Assembly (NCBI GenBank): GCA_023053545.1
Contig: JAKZAN010000002.1
Span: forward strand, 4,014,375-4,078,374
Direction: 5' to 3'
From: Lepidurus packardi
Taxonomy: Eukaryota; Arthropoda; Branchiopoda; Notostraca; Triopsidae
DNA length: 64,000 nucleotides
Shown: in pieces, positions 34,701 through 45,006 of the stretch
Layout: each line of letters opens with the position of its first letter
Numbering within the stretch: position 1 is the first letter of the stretch
Program-made: the position numbers and the translations under genes
Notes under the pieces: model-generated
Databases searched by the model: none
The model's input: only the letters and a program-made list of their open reading frames with translations
Told to the model about the DNA's origin: nothing

Positions 34701-37623
34701 GTCTCTTGGAAGAATTTGAAACTCACCCTCGCACCCTAAAATACAAGTTCCAAGCCTGTGTGCGTCCGACAGAAAAGATCCGCTCACAACTGTTGCTTCC
34801 TCAATCAACCAGACGGAGCCGAGCCAAGTTCATTCGCCATATGCTTTTTACCTTGTTTTCAAGCTGGTCAAGGGTCCCAAAAAGTCTTAGCACGTGTTGG
34901 AGATATACCGGACTGGACTTGGGGACTCCGATAACAAGCCAAAAAGGGGAAGAGCCCGTATAGATAATTTTGCTTTCCTTTTTCTTTTCGGAAAACTGCG
35001 GCGTTGTAAGCTGTAAGAAGTACTTTTTTTACGATTTTCGGGTGGGTGTTAATGACAGGATGGCGTGTGCTACCTTCCTAAAAACAAAAACCAAAAGAGG
35101 CTACTGTGGCGTTATCGTCCTATAGGTCGGTTCTGAATACAAGGAAGTTGGAGCATGATTTTTCGTGGCTCTCTAATGGCCGGATATCAGTTATTGGTGA
35201 CCATGTGCCATCACGACTTTTTTCTGATGTTTTTAGTTCATTATTTCGTTTCTATCTTCGACCCCGGGGCCAGTCTTGAGTTGCTTAGCTATTCAACGTG
35301 GAGCTGCAGATAGAACTGAAGTTTTGTTTTTATTTTTACACTGCATGTTAAGTAGCTTTTTGATTGTGAGTTATATAAGCGAATCTTGCACGTTCCGTGG
35401 CAACTTAAAAGTCAAACCTTTAAAGGGAGTTGACGTGTCTTTACATAATAAGCGACCGCTTTAAAGGGCAAATAGCCACTTAAGTCACATGTGGAGATTT
35501 GAATGGGAAGCTTGTAAGTCGACATTATCCTGAGCAATTTCAGTTTGGGGTATTTTTTATTAGTTGTTTATGGGTTATTGGCATGCTAACTTTTGGTTAT
35601 GACGTCGCGGCAATGTTGATATTGGTCAGTGAACGTTTCCGTGCTTTAGATAGAAAACAAAGTGGGTATCTAGGGTAGAATGGATACCGGTACAGCACCT
35701 CCATGACGTCAGAAGCCATGTTATTCTGTTTTGGGAAATTTCCTTATTTTTTCCTTTTTCTTTTATTAATTTTGTAAATATTGTTAATAGTGTAATCTGT
35801 TATCAGCACTGAGCTTATGATAGAATGTAAGGCCTCACTAGAGCGTAGGTTTTTTCATTTTTTAAGACACATTTTTTTGTTTTTTGGTGGCTATTAGCCG
35901 TTAAGTCATTGATCTAAAAAGCGACTGTATGCTTATGTTGCCTATATAAAGCGTGTATATGCTGCACCATGGGGAGTCGTTTTCGTGTTATGATTTTTTG
36001 GCTTAAAAGTTACCTAGCGTCCTTTGGCTGTGCTTTCCCGGAAATTGTCTCGCACACGACACGTATTATTCACTCCATTAAAGGTTATGTGGGAAATCGA
36101 GCATCTTGACAGGTACCGTCTTTCAGCCCAGGGCTTTCTTTCGCGAACGAAGAAACCTCTTTAGGACTACTTAACAAAAAAAGCGAAAACGAGCACAGAA
36201 AAGACATAAAAACTTAGAAAAAGGTCGTATCTTTACTTTGTTGCGGAGGCAGATCCCCTGTAAAGAGCTTCTGGCTATCTCGTAACGAAAACCACGTGAC
36301 AATACCGAGATTCAGATCAGAACCCTCTGAAAAACCCGCAACGATCCTTGCCCCAATGATCCCTGCTTGCTTTTTTCTTCTTACTTCTATCTTTTTTGCC
36401 GCTTTCAATTTTTTTCTTTTCCTTTACTCCCTGTGATAGGCATTATTATTTGTTTACAGATTTACTCAGAAATACCATAGAAAACTGAAGCCTCTTGTGC
36501 ACAATTCCTGTATTTCTCGCTTGGTTCTTGGGGAGTATGTTTCTCGTTTGGCTGGGGAGAAGTGAATCAATGTATGGAGGAATGGAGTAAAGCCCATTGA
36601 AAGTATACTAAGGGAATTTTTTCGCTCTGCAATGCTATATTATGGATCCCAAGCTGCCGCGTGGAACTCTAATACGGTTTTCTGTAGTTTATCATATTTT
36701 CGTATCAAACGGATCTTCTTGCCTCCGAGGTTATGGGTTCAAACGCAAAGAGAACAAATAGAGAATAAAAAAGACGAGGAACCTTTCAGCGGCTTCTATA
36801 GAGTACGTTTTTTAGGGGTTGGAGATGTGTATAGACAGAACCCATTTGGGTGAGGGTAAAAAGGTACATCACTGAGGAGTCGACCAAGAAAAGAACATTC
36901 ATTGTCGAAATGGAGGCGTATAGACATTGTGGGTTGCAAGAAAAAGGCTTTGCCATTCGCCGTTCGCTTGGGAGGCATTCTATACATTTTCTTCCCTTTT
37001 ATTTTTTTATCTTATGTTTTGGAGGTGGTTAAACAGGGAGAGAGGAGCTCTAGAGATGTAGAGCAAATGAAAGAAAGCAGAGAGGAACCATTCACACCAA
37101 ATTAAAGCCATATCAAAAACGACTTGAAAGGACTCTCCAGAGAGTTATACGTTTCCGTTGCAAAGGAACTGAGGAGTTGGTTTAGTTGATTTAATACACT
37201 GCTTTGTATTCCTTTGTTGATGTCGGGATTAACCGAAGTTTTTTGCTTGCAGATGACGGATTTGCGCCTAGAGCTGCAGCTATCACGAGACAAATTCAGC
37301 AACGAAATTGAGGTAAATAAAAGAAGAGGAATAGAAAAAACCCATTGCAATTCCGCTTTTTCTGTGTTGAACTATTAGAAAGCTGTTTTTTATCATTTCT
37401 TCGGGCTTAGATGACTTATGCGAGCTGATCATAAAAGCTCTGGATTTTTTCTATATTTTTCCCGTTTCTGATGCCTTTTGTTCTGTCTGATGCCCAGGGA
37501 GGTTGTTTTGTGAGGAGAGGGGGGTATTAGCTGAAATGGGAATCTCTTTTTTTGTATAATTTATTCTATCCTCTGCGTAAAAGAGATCTAGCATTTGGGA
37601 GCCGTTTCTTGTATTGCTTTTTT

Positions 37624-37660
<37 letters not shown>

Positions 37661-40429
37661 ATAATATAAATTCTGTATCCCTTTTCAATTTTAGAAGCCC
37701 CAAAAGCATAGGAAGATTCGAGCAGCTTCATCAACGGTGGCGTCGACAGAGATGAAGCCGTTGGATTCCAATTGGGATGCCAGTGGTCGCCCTCTTCGTC
37801 ATCAGCACGAGACTAAGAAACAAGTTCATCAGCTGCGCCTTCATGTCAAGACAGTGATGGTCCAGCAAGATCGGTTGCAGCAGCAAGTACGGGAGATGAA
37901 TAAAGCCCAAATTTCGACCATGTCCAATCTCCAGAAAGTAGAGGAGGAACTGCGCGCTCTGTTGAAGACAGAGATGAAAAAGAAGAACGAATATGAAACC
38001 CGTAATGGGGATGCCGACGAATTGAGCTGGAGCGAGCGACTGGGCGCGGTGGAGAAAGAGCAACGGGACATGAAAGAAACGCTGCAAAATGTGTCCTTCC
38101 GCGTGACAGGCATCGATAAGATTCAATCTTCCACTTTGCAACTTTTCGAGGCGCTCGAAACGCTAGAAGACAAGTACGACGCCAATCTGAGCGACGTGCA
38201 GAAAGAAATTGCCCGATTAGAGAACAATCACGTCCAAGTTGCATCCACCGTGGAAGTCGTTAAAGAAGAACAGGTAAAAATTCCATTTAGCTTCATTTTT
38301 TCTTTCTCTTTTTTCTTTACCTCCTCTGAAACCTATCTTCCTTCTCAATGTGTGCTCTCTGGTCTTTTTATTCCTTTCCGGAAAGTTTTTTCTTACGATT
38401 TGGTTTGAATCTTGGTTAAATGTGTTTTTTGCCTGTTTTTGTTATAGGGAAGTAGTGTGGAGAACGTTCGGTTCGTAAAAAACCAATTGGCCAGCCTGCA
38501 AGAAGCGATAAAAACAGAGCAAGTTCGAGGCTTGGCCTTACAAACTAAATTGGCTAATCAGTCGGTGGCCAATTGCCATACTGCCGCCCAAGATAGTCTT
38601 CAAGATGCCCGTATTTCTGCAGTTGAAACTAACGTTCTCCGTCTTACGATGAAGGTAAACATTATTTTTTTCTTTTTTTTTCTCTTGTTATTAAATTTGG
38701 TTTCAGCCTAGGCATACTTAAGCTTTCCCAGAATCGTGTCTCTCTTTTTATTTTAACTTCAAAGGAGAAAAAAGAGACATGTTTACGAAAACGAAAAGAT
38801 GTTTGACGTTCGGGCCGTAGTTTGTGTAGCCTCTAAATTTTTACAGCTATTTTGGGGAAGCTTAGAGTGTGCTTTCTGGAAGCAAACTTTGTAGGAAATC
38901 AATTTCCTCGTTGTTGGAACAATGTTTTGCTCATGTCGTGCATGGTTCTGGAGAGCATAATGGAAATTGAAAAGCCCTAGTTTAATCATGGTTTATTGTC
39001 ATGCAGAGCGAAACGCACGCCTCATCTCGTATTCCGCTGGTCAGCGTAGTACAGCAGACGCTTGAAATTCAGCCAGATACCCATAAGCAGCCCGCATTAG
39101 TTAATGCACAACCTCTTCAACAAGCTGAAGCGAACAGCATCCAACATCGGTTAGAAATGGTCGAGAAGAGATACAACAAGATTGCCCGAATGCTCCCCAG
39201 AGGTACTATTAAATAACAAGGAAAATGACAAAACTTTAACTGGTTTATCTTATCCGTTTTAAGATTGTCGGAATGCCCGTGTCAATGGTGTGGTCGTAAT
39301 CGTACCAGGTGGCAGCACCGAACCACTGGAAGTTGCTTGCGACATAGAAACAGCTGGTGGTGGTTGGACTGTCATTCAAAGACGACTGGATGGCAAAGAA
39401 GATTTTCATCGAGATTGGAACGATTACCAGCATGGCTTTGGCAACCCAGCAGGTAACTTAAAATCACTTGGAAACCTTTCTAAAAACGCTACGTTTTACC
39501 CAAAGAGAAAGAGAAAAACCAGAAGGGCATATTCTGTAGCTTTTTTCTCCTATCGTGAGTTTAAGCTCTGAGTTTTTTTTTTTTTTATCGACCTTTAGGA
39601 CCTTTGTTGGTTTTTTATGTTAAAAACACAACGAGTGGTCAAGTATTGATTCTTCATACCAAGTTTTTCTGTTTCTGGATTTTTTTTTTCTATTGCACTT
39701 GTGCAGTTTTGGGAGAGTAGAGTACACTAAACTGAAAGAGTGGAGAGAGATACTGTCTGCAATATATTTTTTTATTGACTTTTTCCTTCCTGTAAGGGTA
39801 GATTTTAGCTAGGACCGTTGCTCTGAGATACAGGCTTGGAGCTCAAGCAGCAGTAAAGAGTATCATGTAACGCCAGGTTCAAAAGAAGAGATAAGAACAA
39901 AGCCCAGTGGAGATTTCTACTTTCTATGTCGCTTTTCTTTTTTGTTTAACTTTTTCGTTATCGTGAGTGTCTCTTGGTATTAATTCTCATCTTGGTTTTT
40001 CTTTTTCCAGGTGAATTCTGGATCGGAAACGATGCCATGCATTTACTGACTGGGGACAACAGCAGTAGTCTGCGAGTGGATTTGTGGGACGTCTACGGCC
40101 AGTATTGGTGGGCAGAGTACGAGCACTTTAGTGTTGGTCTCCCTGCGGACGGTTATGAGCTGAGTGTAGGAAGTTATCGGGGCAATGCATCCGACGCGCT
40201 CTTGTATCACCACGGGATGAAGTTTAGCACCAAGGACCGGGATCAGGATTCCAGCAACACCAATTGTGCAGACAGTTATCAAGGTGGATGGTGGTACTCG
40301 CACTGCCAACATGTCAATGTCAATGGCAAGTACAGCCTCGGTCTCACCTGGTACGATAGCTTGGAGAACGAATGGATCGCCGTGGCCAAAGTGGAAATGA
40401 AGATTAAAGATAGAAGAAATTTTCATTAG
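31755..40429 (+). CDS. Secreted coiled-coil protein with C-terminal fibrinogen domain, scabrous-like (784 aa)
   Basis: Eight exons join in frame: 31755-32062, 32540-32936, 37253-37312, 37695-38273, 38448-38654, 39007-39202, 39264-39452 and 40011-40429, all with GT-AG borders. Intron 2 is 4.3 kb. Residues 1-33 are a signal peptide. Residues 50-580 are Gln/Glu/Lys-rich with heptad-like spacing (coiled coil) and include [20 protein letters not shown]. The FReD spans about 583-778: [23 protein letters not shown] (613-626), GEFWIGND, the calcium-site string DRDQD (721-725) and [15 protein letters not shown] (731-744). The four FReD cysteines are C584, C608, C731 and C744. Length and layout resemble Drosophila scabrous, a secreted regulator of Notch-dependent patterning; angiopoietin- or ficolin-type lectins are alternatives. 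A shorter paralogue faces it at 43-45 kb. Splice borders were chosen by phase and family similarity. Confidence 0.88.
33985..34360. repeat. Tandem duplication of about 200 bp inside intron 2
   Basis: Two diverged units follow each other. The first starts at AAAAAGTGTTGGTCA (about 33993) and the second at AAAAAGTATTGGTCA (about 34201). Each runs through an A+T-rich segment and (G)CAAGAATCAT or GCAAAAATCAT, and ends in AAGCAATTG(A/G)GG(A)AAAGTA. The first unit contains a (TTA)n microsatellite at about 34014-34034. No coding meaning. Confidence 0.55.
35500..35860 (-). repeat. Dispersed repeat family R1, copy d (inside the fibrinogen-gene intron)
   Basis: Reverse-orientation match to copies a and b; for instance GTTATTGGCATGCTAACTTT is the near reverse complement of the GCCAATAACTC region of copy b. 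Palindromic TGACGTCA at 35704-35711. It lies in the 4.3-kb intron 2 of the fibrinogen-domain gene and partly accounts for that intron's length. Confidence 0.6.
37628..37658. repeat. Poly-A tract, 31 bp
   Basis: A run of 31 A followed by TAATAATAT lies 36 bp before exon 4 of the fibrinogen-domain gene. It sits inside the intron just upstream of the polypyrimidine tract. Its length is likely variable. Confidence 0.9.
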
Positions 40430-41063
40430 CGCTCCGCTTTTCGAGCCAGGGAGTTTTCACTGACAGAAACAAACCAAGTTCATCCTTCGTGATCCACCAA
40501 AAAATACGGCTGAAGTTAAAACAAGAGAAAAACAGGAGAAAAAGGCCCCCGCATGTCTGTCTGGAAAAAAAGAGTGCCAAAAAACACGTGTAGTGCGTCC
40601 AAAGGTTAATTTAAAGAGAAAAAGTGGAGATAGTGGTTCTTGAGTGCTGACAGAAATTTTAGTCACGAGTGCGCGTCCCTGCACCCAAAAATCCGCTTTC
40701 TCGATGTTTGTCATTCCGAAGATTGCGTCATTTGTGTGTCCTTATAAAGCCTGCGAGCATGGCTACTAAATGATCTTTACGATTTTGCGTGGAGCACGAC
40801 ACGAAACATTGTACATGGAAACGGAAGAGTTATCTGTGACCATACCAGAAACAAGTTTAAGAGGATTTCGCGGCATTCCTTTGTGTACAGAATTGAGGAA
40901 AAAAAATAAGTCATCCCTGTGGAAATATGAAACGTTTGTACAGATCTCAGTATTGGGGTACATCATATTGTAATCAATTTGTAATTTGTAAAGTCTGCAT
41001 ATAAGTCCTACATTCCAACCATGACATAATAATCGCGACCTGATAGGTCATGTATCGCATATC

Positions 41064-41069
41064 AATAAA
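41064..41069 (+). terminator. Candidate poly(A) signal of the fibrinogen-domain gene
   Basis: AATAAA about 635 bp downstream of the stop codon and the first canonical signal I noticed on the plus strand after it. Confidence 0.4.
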
Positions 41070-42290
41070 GAAAACAATAATTTGGCATTTTTTTCTGTTT
41101 GTATACAAATTTTATTTAATCCAGTGCACTGTTTTGCGCAGCAGTGTCGAAAAACTCAATACTCTTTTTATAACCTCTCGAATTACTTTTACAATATCTC
41201 TCGTTACTATCATTACAAACTCTCTAATTACTATCTTCATAATCTTTCTAGTGACTATCTTTATAATCTCTCTAATTATTCACCGCTAAGATAATTTTTC
41301 TTACTTATTGGGAAAGTGATTCGGACGTTATAATCTTTTTTTTAAAAAAGGCCTTTAGGAACGCTAACAGCGCAATTTTCAAACTGTCGAGACGGTTGTG
41401 TCCGTTCAAACTTTGTGTTTTAATTCTTTTATTTGTGTTTCATAAGCATACAAGTGCATAATGGCTCCGGAATAGTTACTTGACTACATTATAGTCTTCT
41501 GAAAATTACTAGACGTAATAGTTAATAGTTACTAGACTACGTTACAGTTGAAGTCGTTAACGTCATTACGTTATAGTCTTCTGAAAAAACCGTTTGGAGC
41601 GCTCAACCTTTTATTTGTTTTTCATTAACATACGAGTGCATCTCAACAACTCCCGTGTAGTTACTACATTCCAATCAGGACTTCTACAGCTGTGCCAACG
41701 TAGCAAGTGATTAACGTATGTGTGTTCTACCATCTAAGCGCATCCTACATGAAAACAGCCTCCAACCGCTATGAGCGTGGACGTTCATCTCTCGGCGCCT
41801 CTTTGATTGCTGTGATGAAGACGTGCTCCAAAAAGTTGGGCCTGTTTGTTATTCGAAAAGCTAGCATGTTTTTGGAGCACTAAGAATGGACGGTGCTAAC
41901 ATTCTGGCAAGTCTCAAGAGTTTTGTGACAACGTTTCAGCAGAACACGGCTTAGTGAGTGCGTGATTCATATATGTCTGTTTCTGAAGTGCTACAAGAGC
42001 CCCGCTCATGAGTTACGTTTCCCGCTTGTGTGACATGGATTCCCCACCGCCGTCCTGGTGTCGTTCGTCCTGTTTGTCTGGCTAGCTCAAGGTAGGATTT
42101 TGTTTCTTTTGTGCTCTAAAATTACGAAATGTAGTCGCTAAATAAGTCGATCTGCAACTGAGTTAGGTCTCCTTAAAATCAAAATACAGTAGGTCTAGGT
42201 TGCCGCTTATTGTGATTACACTTGTCAAGTGAATTGGTTCTATTAAGCCGCGATTCTGATTACCGAAAATCAGAAATAGTACCTACATGT
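41070..42290. other. Intergenic DNA with local direct repeats
   Basis: No gene seen. Around 41165-41285 a unit like CTCTCTAATTACTATCTT recurs imperfectly about four times. A segment of about 55 bp near 41427-41486 (TTATTTGTGTTTCATAAGCAT onward) is repeated near 41611-41668. 41480-41580 holds several variants of TTACTAGACTACGTTA and TTATAGTCTTCTGAAAA. Confidence 0.5.
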
Positions 42291-42745
42291 GTACAGTAAC
42301 GAACTTATTGATTGCTACATGGACTTCGCAAATTGACCAATCACATTGCTTTTCCCTTGTTTAAGACAGCAATCCTGAAATTTCTAGCCTACTACTAGAC
42401 TTAGGTAGGGAAATTCCTTCCAAACTCCATTAAACTTTAATTGACTTCCCGTCAATTGAATGACCATGTTATTTAATTCAATAACTTGCTCCTTTAATTG
42501 ACTGCGGAATTTACCAGGGATATCGTGTTGGAGCTCTACCTAAGCGTAGAAATAGGCTAGAAATTACAGGATTGGTCTAAACAACGGAAATGCAATCTGA
42601 TTGGTTTATTTGCAAACTCCGTCTAGCGATCAGTAAGTTCGTTACTGTACTCCAGTATTGCGCAATTTATTTGCTAAATAACTCGATCTGCGTCTTCATC
42701 ACAAACTCAGTTAGTTAGCTCTCCCTAACATAAAATACCATTATG
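42131..42745. repeat. Direct repeat pair flanking the MITE
   Basis: GCTAAATAAGTCGATCTGC at about 42135 followed by AACTGAGTTAGGTCTCC is repeated as GCTAAATAACTCGATCTGC at about 42671 followed by AACTCAGTTAGTTAGCTCTCC; both end near TAAAATAC or CAAAATAC. The two copies bracket the inverted-repeat element at 42294-42647. Confidence 0.55.
42294..42647. mobile_element. Long-TIR MITE with TA target duplication, copy 1
   Basis: The left end CAGTAACGAACTTATTGATT and the reverse complement of the right end (CAGTAACGAACTTACTGATC) match, and the similarity continues inward for about 130 bp, through GCAAATTGACCAATCACATT against GCAAATAAACCAATCAGATT. The element (354 bp) is therefore largely a foldback. 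TA dinucleotides flank both ends (42292-42293 and 42648-42649). CAGT-type ends with TA duplication are typical of Tc1/mariner-related non-autonomous elements. There is no ORF. A second copy lies at 46243-46574. Confidence 0.8.
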
Positions 42746-42767
42746 TTGTGTTAATCTATTGACCATC

Positions 42768-42835
42768 AAGGCTGTGGTGAGTGATTCTTGAGTTTGGACG
42801 ATTTGGTCCACGCGGACATGCAAATGTGTAATTTT
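42768..42835 (-). pseudogene. Relic duplicate of the end of exon 2 of the coiled-coil gene
   Basis: About 59 of 67 bases match 44226-44292, and the minus-strand frame still reads KITHLHVRVDQIVQTQESL against EITHLHVRVDQISQTQQSL in the coiled-coil gene. No splice donor or acceptor frames it clearly and the surrounding frame shows no other family motif. It lies downstream of the paralogous gene's likely stop. It is either a duplicated exon fragment or the last trace of a further gene copy. Confidence 0.6.
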
Positions 42836-42985
42836 ATTTAGGAACTTGCCCAAAAACTGATTAAGGGTAAAAAAATGTATTCTGATTAGAGTTCCAATGG
42901 CACAATTTTTAATCGGTATATTTAGAACAAAAACCAACCTCTGGTCTATGTTTACGGTCCGCAAAACATGATTATTGATAGAAGT

Positions 42986-45006
42986 TCAATCTTGATCTGA
43001 TTCTTGCGAAGAGGGTACAAGAAGTTCCTTGTGCTGCCTGATAGCTGGCAAGTAAAAAGCTTGAATCTGAGGTACGGGTATTCCGCTGAAGCTTGAAGGA
43101 GTAACGGCTTGTGACTACCAATTAAAAAGGAACGTTATAAATCTTACCCGGAAGTCCAAAAGATAACATGTATCGAGATCGTTATACCTTTGACGTCTCC
43201 AAAGCAGCAATTCGCTGCTCCAATTCCGTAATTTTGCTGTTCTGCACAATCTCATCCGTCAAATCCCTACTCCTCTGCAGAGTACAGTTAAGAAGATGTG
43301 TCTCTAGCACCGAAAGCTTGATTTGATCGCTTTCTTGGTGTTTTTCAAGGCGAGTTGCAAGGTCTCGTATCTTGTGCAGGGTTTCCGTGTTGTCCACCTT
43401 CAAATTTTACAAAATTTGTTAGTTAACAATTACTCGTGTCAATCTGAGCTTCTGGATTGTACTTGGCTGTCACGGAGGAGTCCAAGCTGCGCTACTGTTT
43501 CTGTGACGTTGAGCTGGAGCTTGTCAACCTGAGTTTGAAACCTCTCCAAGTCCGTTTCATATTCCGCTTGCCACGTTTCCAGCATTCGGAACAAGTTATG
43601 GTATGAAGTTTGCAACTGATCCAGGCGATTTGCAGTTACGGTGACATTCTCACAATTCTTAACCTGCATAGAAAAGCCAGCCATTTCTTCTTCCAAACGA
43701 CTTAGTCGGGGGGAAGTTCCAGGCCAGATGCTGTTCAAATAAGATACGTTGTTGGAGATAGCGAAAAGTTGACGCTCTAAGCCCTGGAATCGTAGTAATA
43801 ATCCCGTCACGTTGTCTTCTAGGAACAGATGATTGTCGTCAGCGCCGTGTCGGTGACGACGCCCTAAAATGTACGAACGTGCCCATCCATTAATTCTACT
43901 AATGTATTATCATTTCTTGGGATGGATATCAATGAACTAAATCAGTAGGTTCAAGTACCTCGACTGCGAACGCTGTGCGCGCCAAGCCGCGGAGCTTTTT
44001 TGGCTGGTGTGGGAGTGTCACGGGCTTCCATTTGCAGTTGAAGCATCCCCACCTTGCATATTCAATTGTGAAAAATTTGAAAAAGAAATTCAAACAGCTC
44101 AGACATTCAAAACATTCAAACAACAACTTGCTTTGCAAGAAAGTTGTGAGAAACATTCAAACCGAATAAAAAAAAGCTTTCTGGTGAGAATAAAAGTGTG
44201 ATTACTTTGTCGGCGAGCTCGGCAAAGGCTGTGGTAAGTGACTGCTGAGTTTGGGAAATTTGGTCCACGCGGACGTGCAAATGTGTAATTTCATCCTTGT
44301 CCTTACTCGGGCTGTCTGAGAGCGGGACATCATAGGCAAGTTTCAATTCCTCGAGCTGGTGTTCAATTTCCTGCGTCTGATTGCGTTGCGCGTTGACTAC
44401 GCGGTTAAGGTCTTGGATGTCTGTACGTAACTCTTTTACTGTTTCCTGGAGCCAGTGCAGAGTTTTGTGGGCATTTTCGCGTCCCGTTATACTTTCCGAA
44501 GTTGCGCTCGACGCTGAATCTGGCTGTTGTTCTTCCTTCGCGCGGAGTGCTTTAATTTCGTTCCTATAATAATAAAACAGAATTTCGTTTGTGGCAAGAG
44601 GATTTACTTTTTGACGTTCTGCGAAAAGACATTTGAAACTTAGTTTTTACCTCATTGCAGAGATGTCTTCTGCGTAGTTGGCTGCGTAGGCGGTTTCATG
44701 CTCGCGTTGGCGCCAAACTTCCTCCAATGTGGCCCGCAAAGCCATTACTTGAGCATTTAAAAGTTCTATTACGCCTGGTTTTTCTGTCGGATTCTGCTGT
44801 CGTGCGAACGCATCTTTCAACGTCTCTAATTCGCGTTGCTGTTGGCCTTGCACAATAAGTACCCTATTAAGTTGCTTTTCCCACTCGTTTTCTCCGTCAT
44901 GGTGGGAAACTGGAGACGTCGATGATTCAGGAGGTACTTGTGTCGCCCCAACCCAAATGACCCACTGCCACGTCACAGCAATGCCAAGTAACCACTTTGG
45001 AACCAT
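42986..45006 (-). CDS. Secreted coiled-coil paralogue lacking the fibrinogen domain (about 499 aa)
   Basis: Exons read on the minus strand are 45006-44651, 44563-44206, 44052-43959, 43863-43463 and 43397-43188, all in phase with GT-AG borders. A sixth exon, 43066-42986, is my best guess (acceptor CCTCAG, ending SSQESDQD and a stop). Residues 1-21 are a signal peptide (MVPKWLLGIAVTWQWVIWVG). The rest is coiled-coil-like with several sequons (NVSY, NVTG, NVTV, NVTE, NCTL). ENAHKTLHWLQETVKELRTD and the following DLNRVVN match exon 2 of the fibrinogen gene, and the phases of the exon 1/2, 2/3 and 4/5 borders are the same (2, 0, 0), so the two are paralogues. No FReD exons are visible on this strand between the last exon and the neighbouring gene. 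The 3' end is the uncertain part. Minus-strand AATAAA lies at 42838-42833. Confidence 0.75.

Noticed and set aside
35942-36108. TATATAAAG followed by a 46-codon ATG frame inside the fibrinogen-gene intron
   Set aside because: The ATG is too close to the TATA box to be in the transcript at normal spacing, and the peptide shows no motif.
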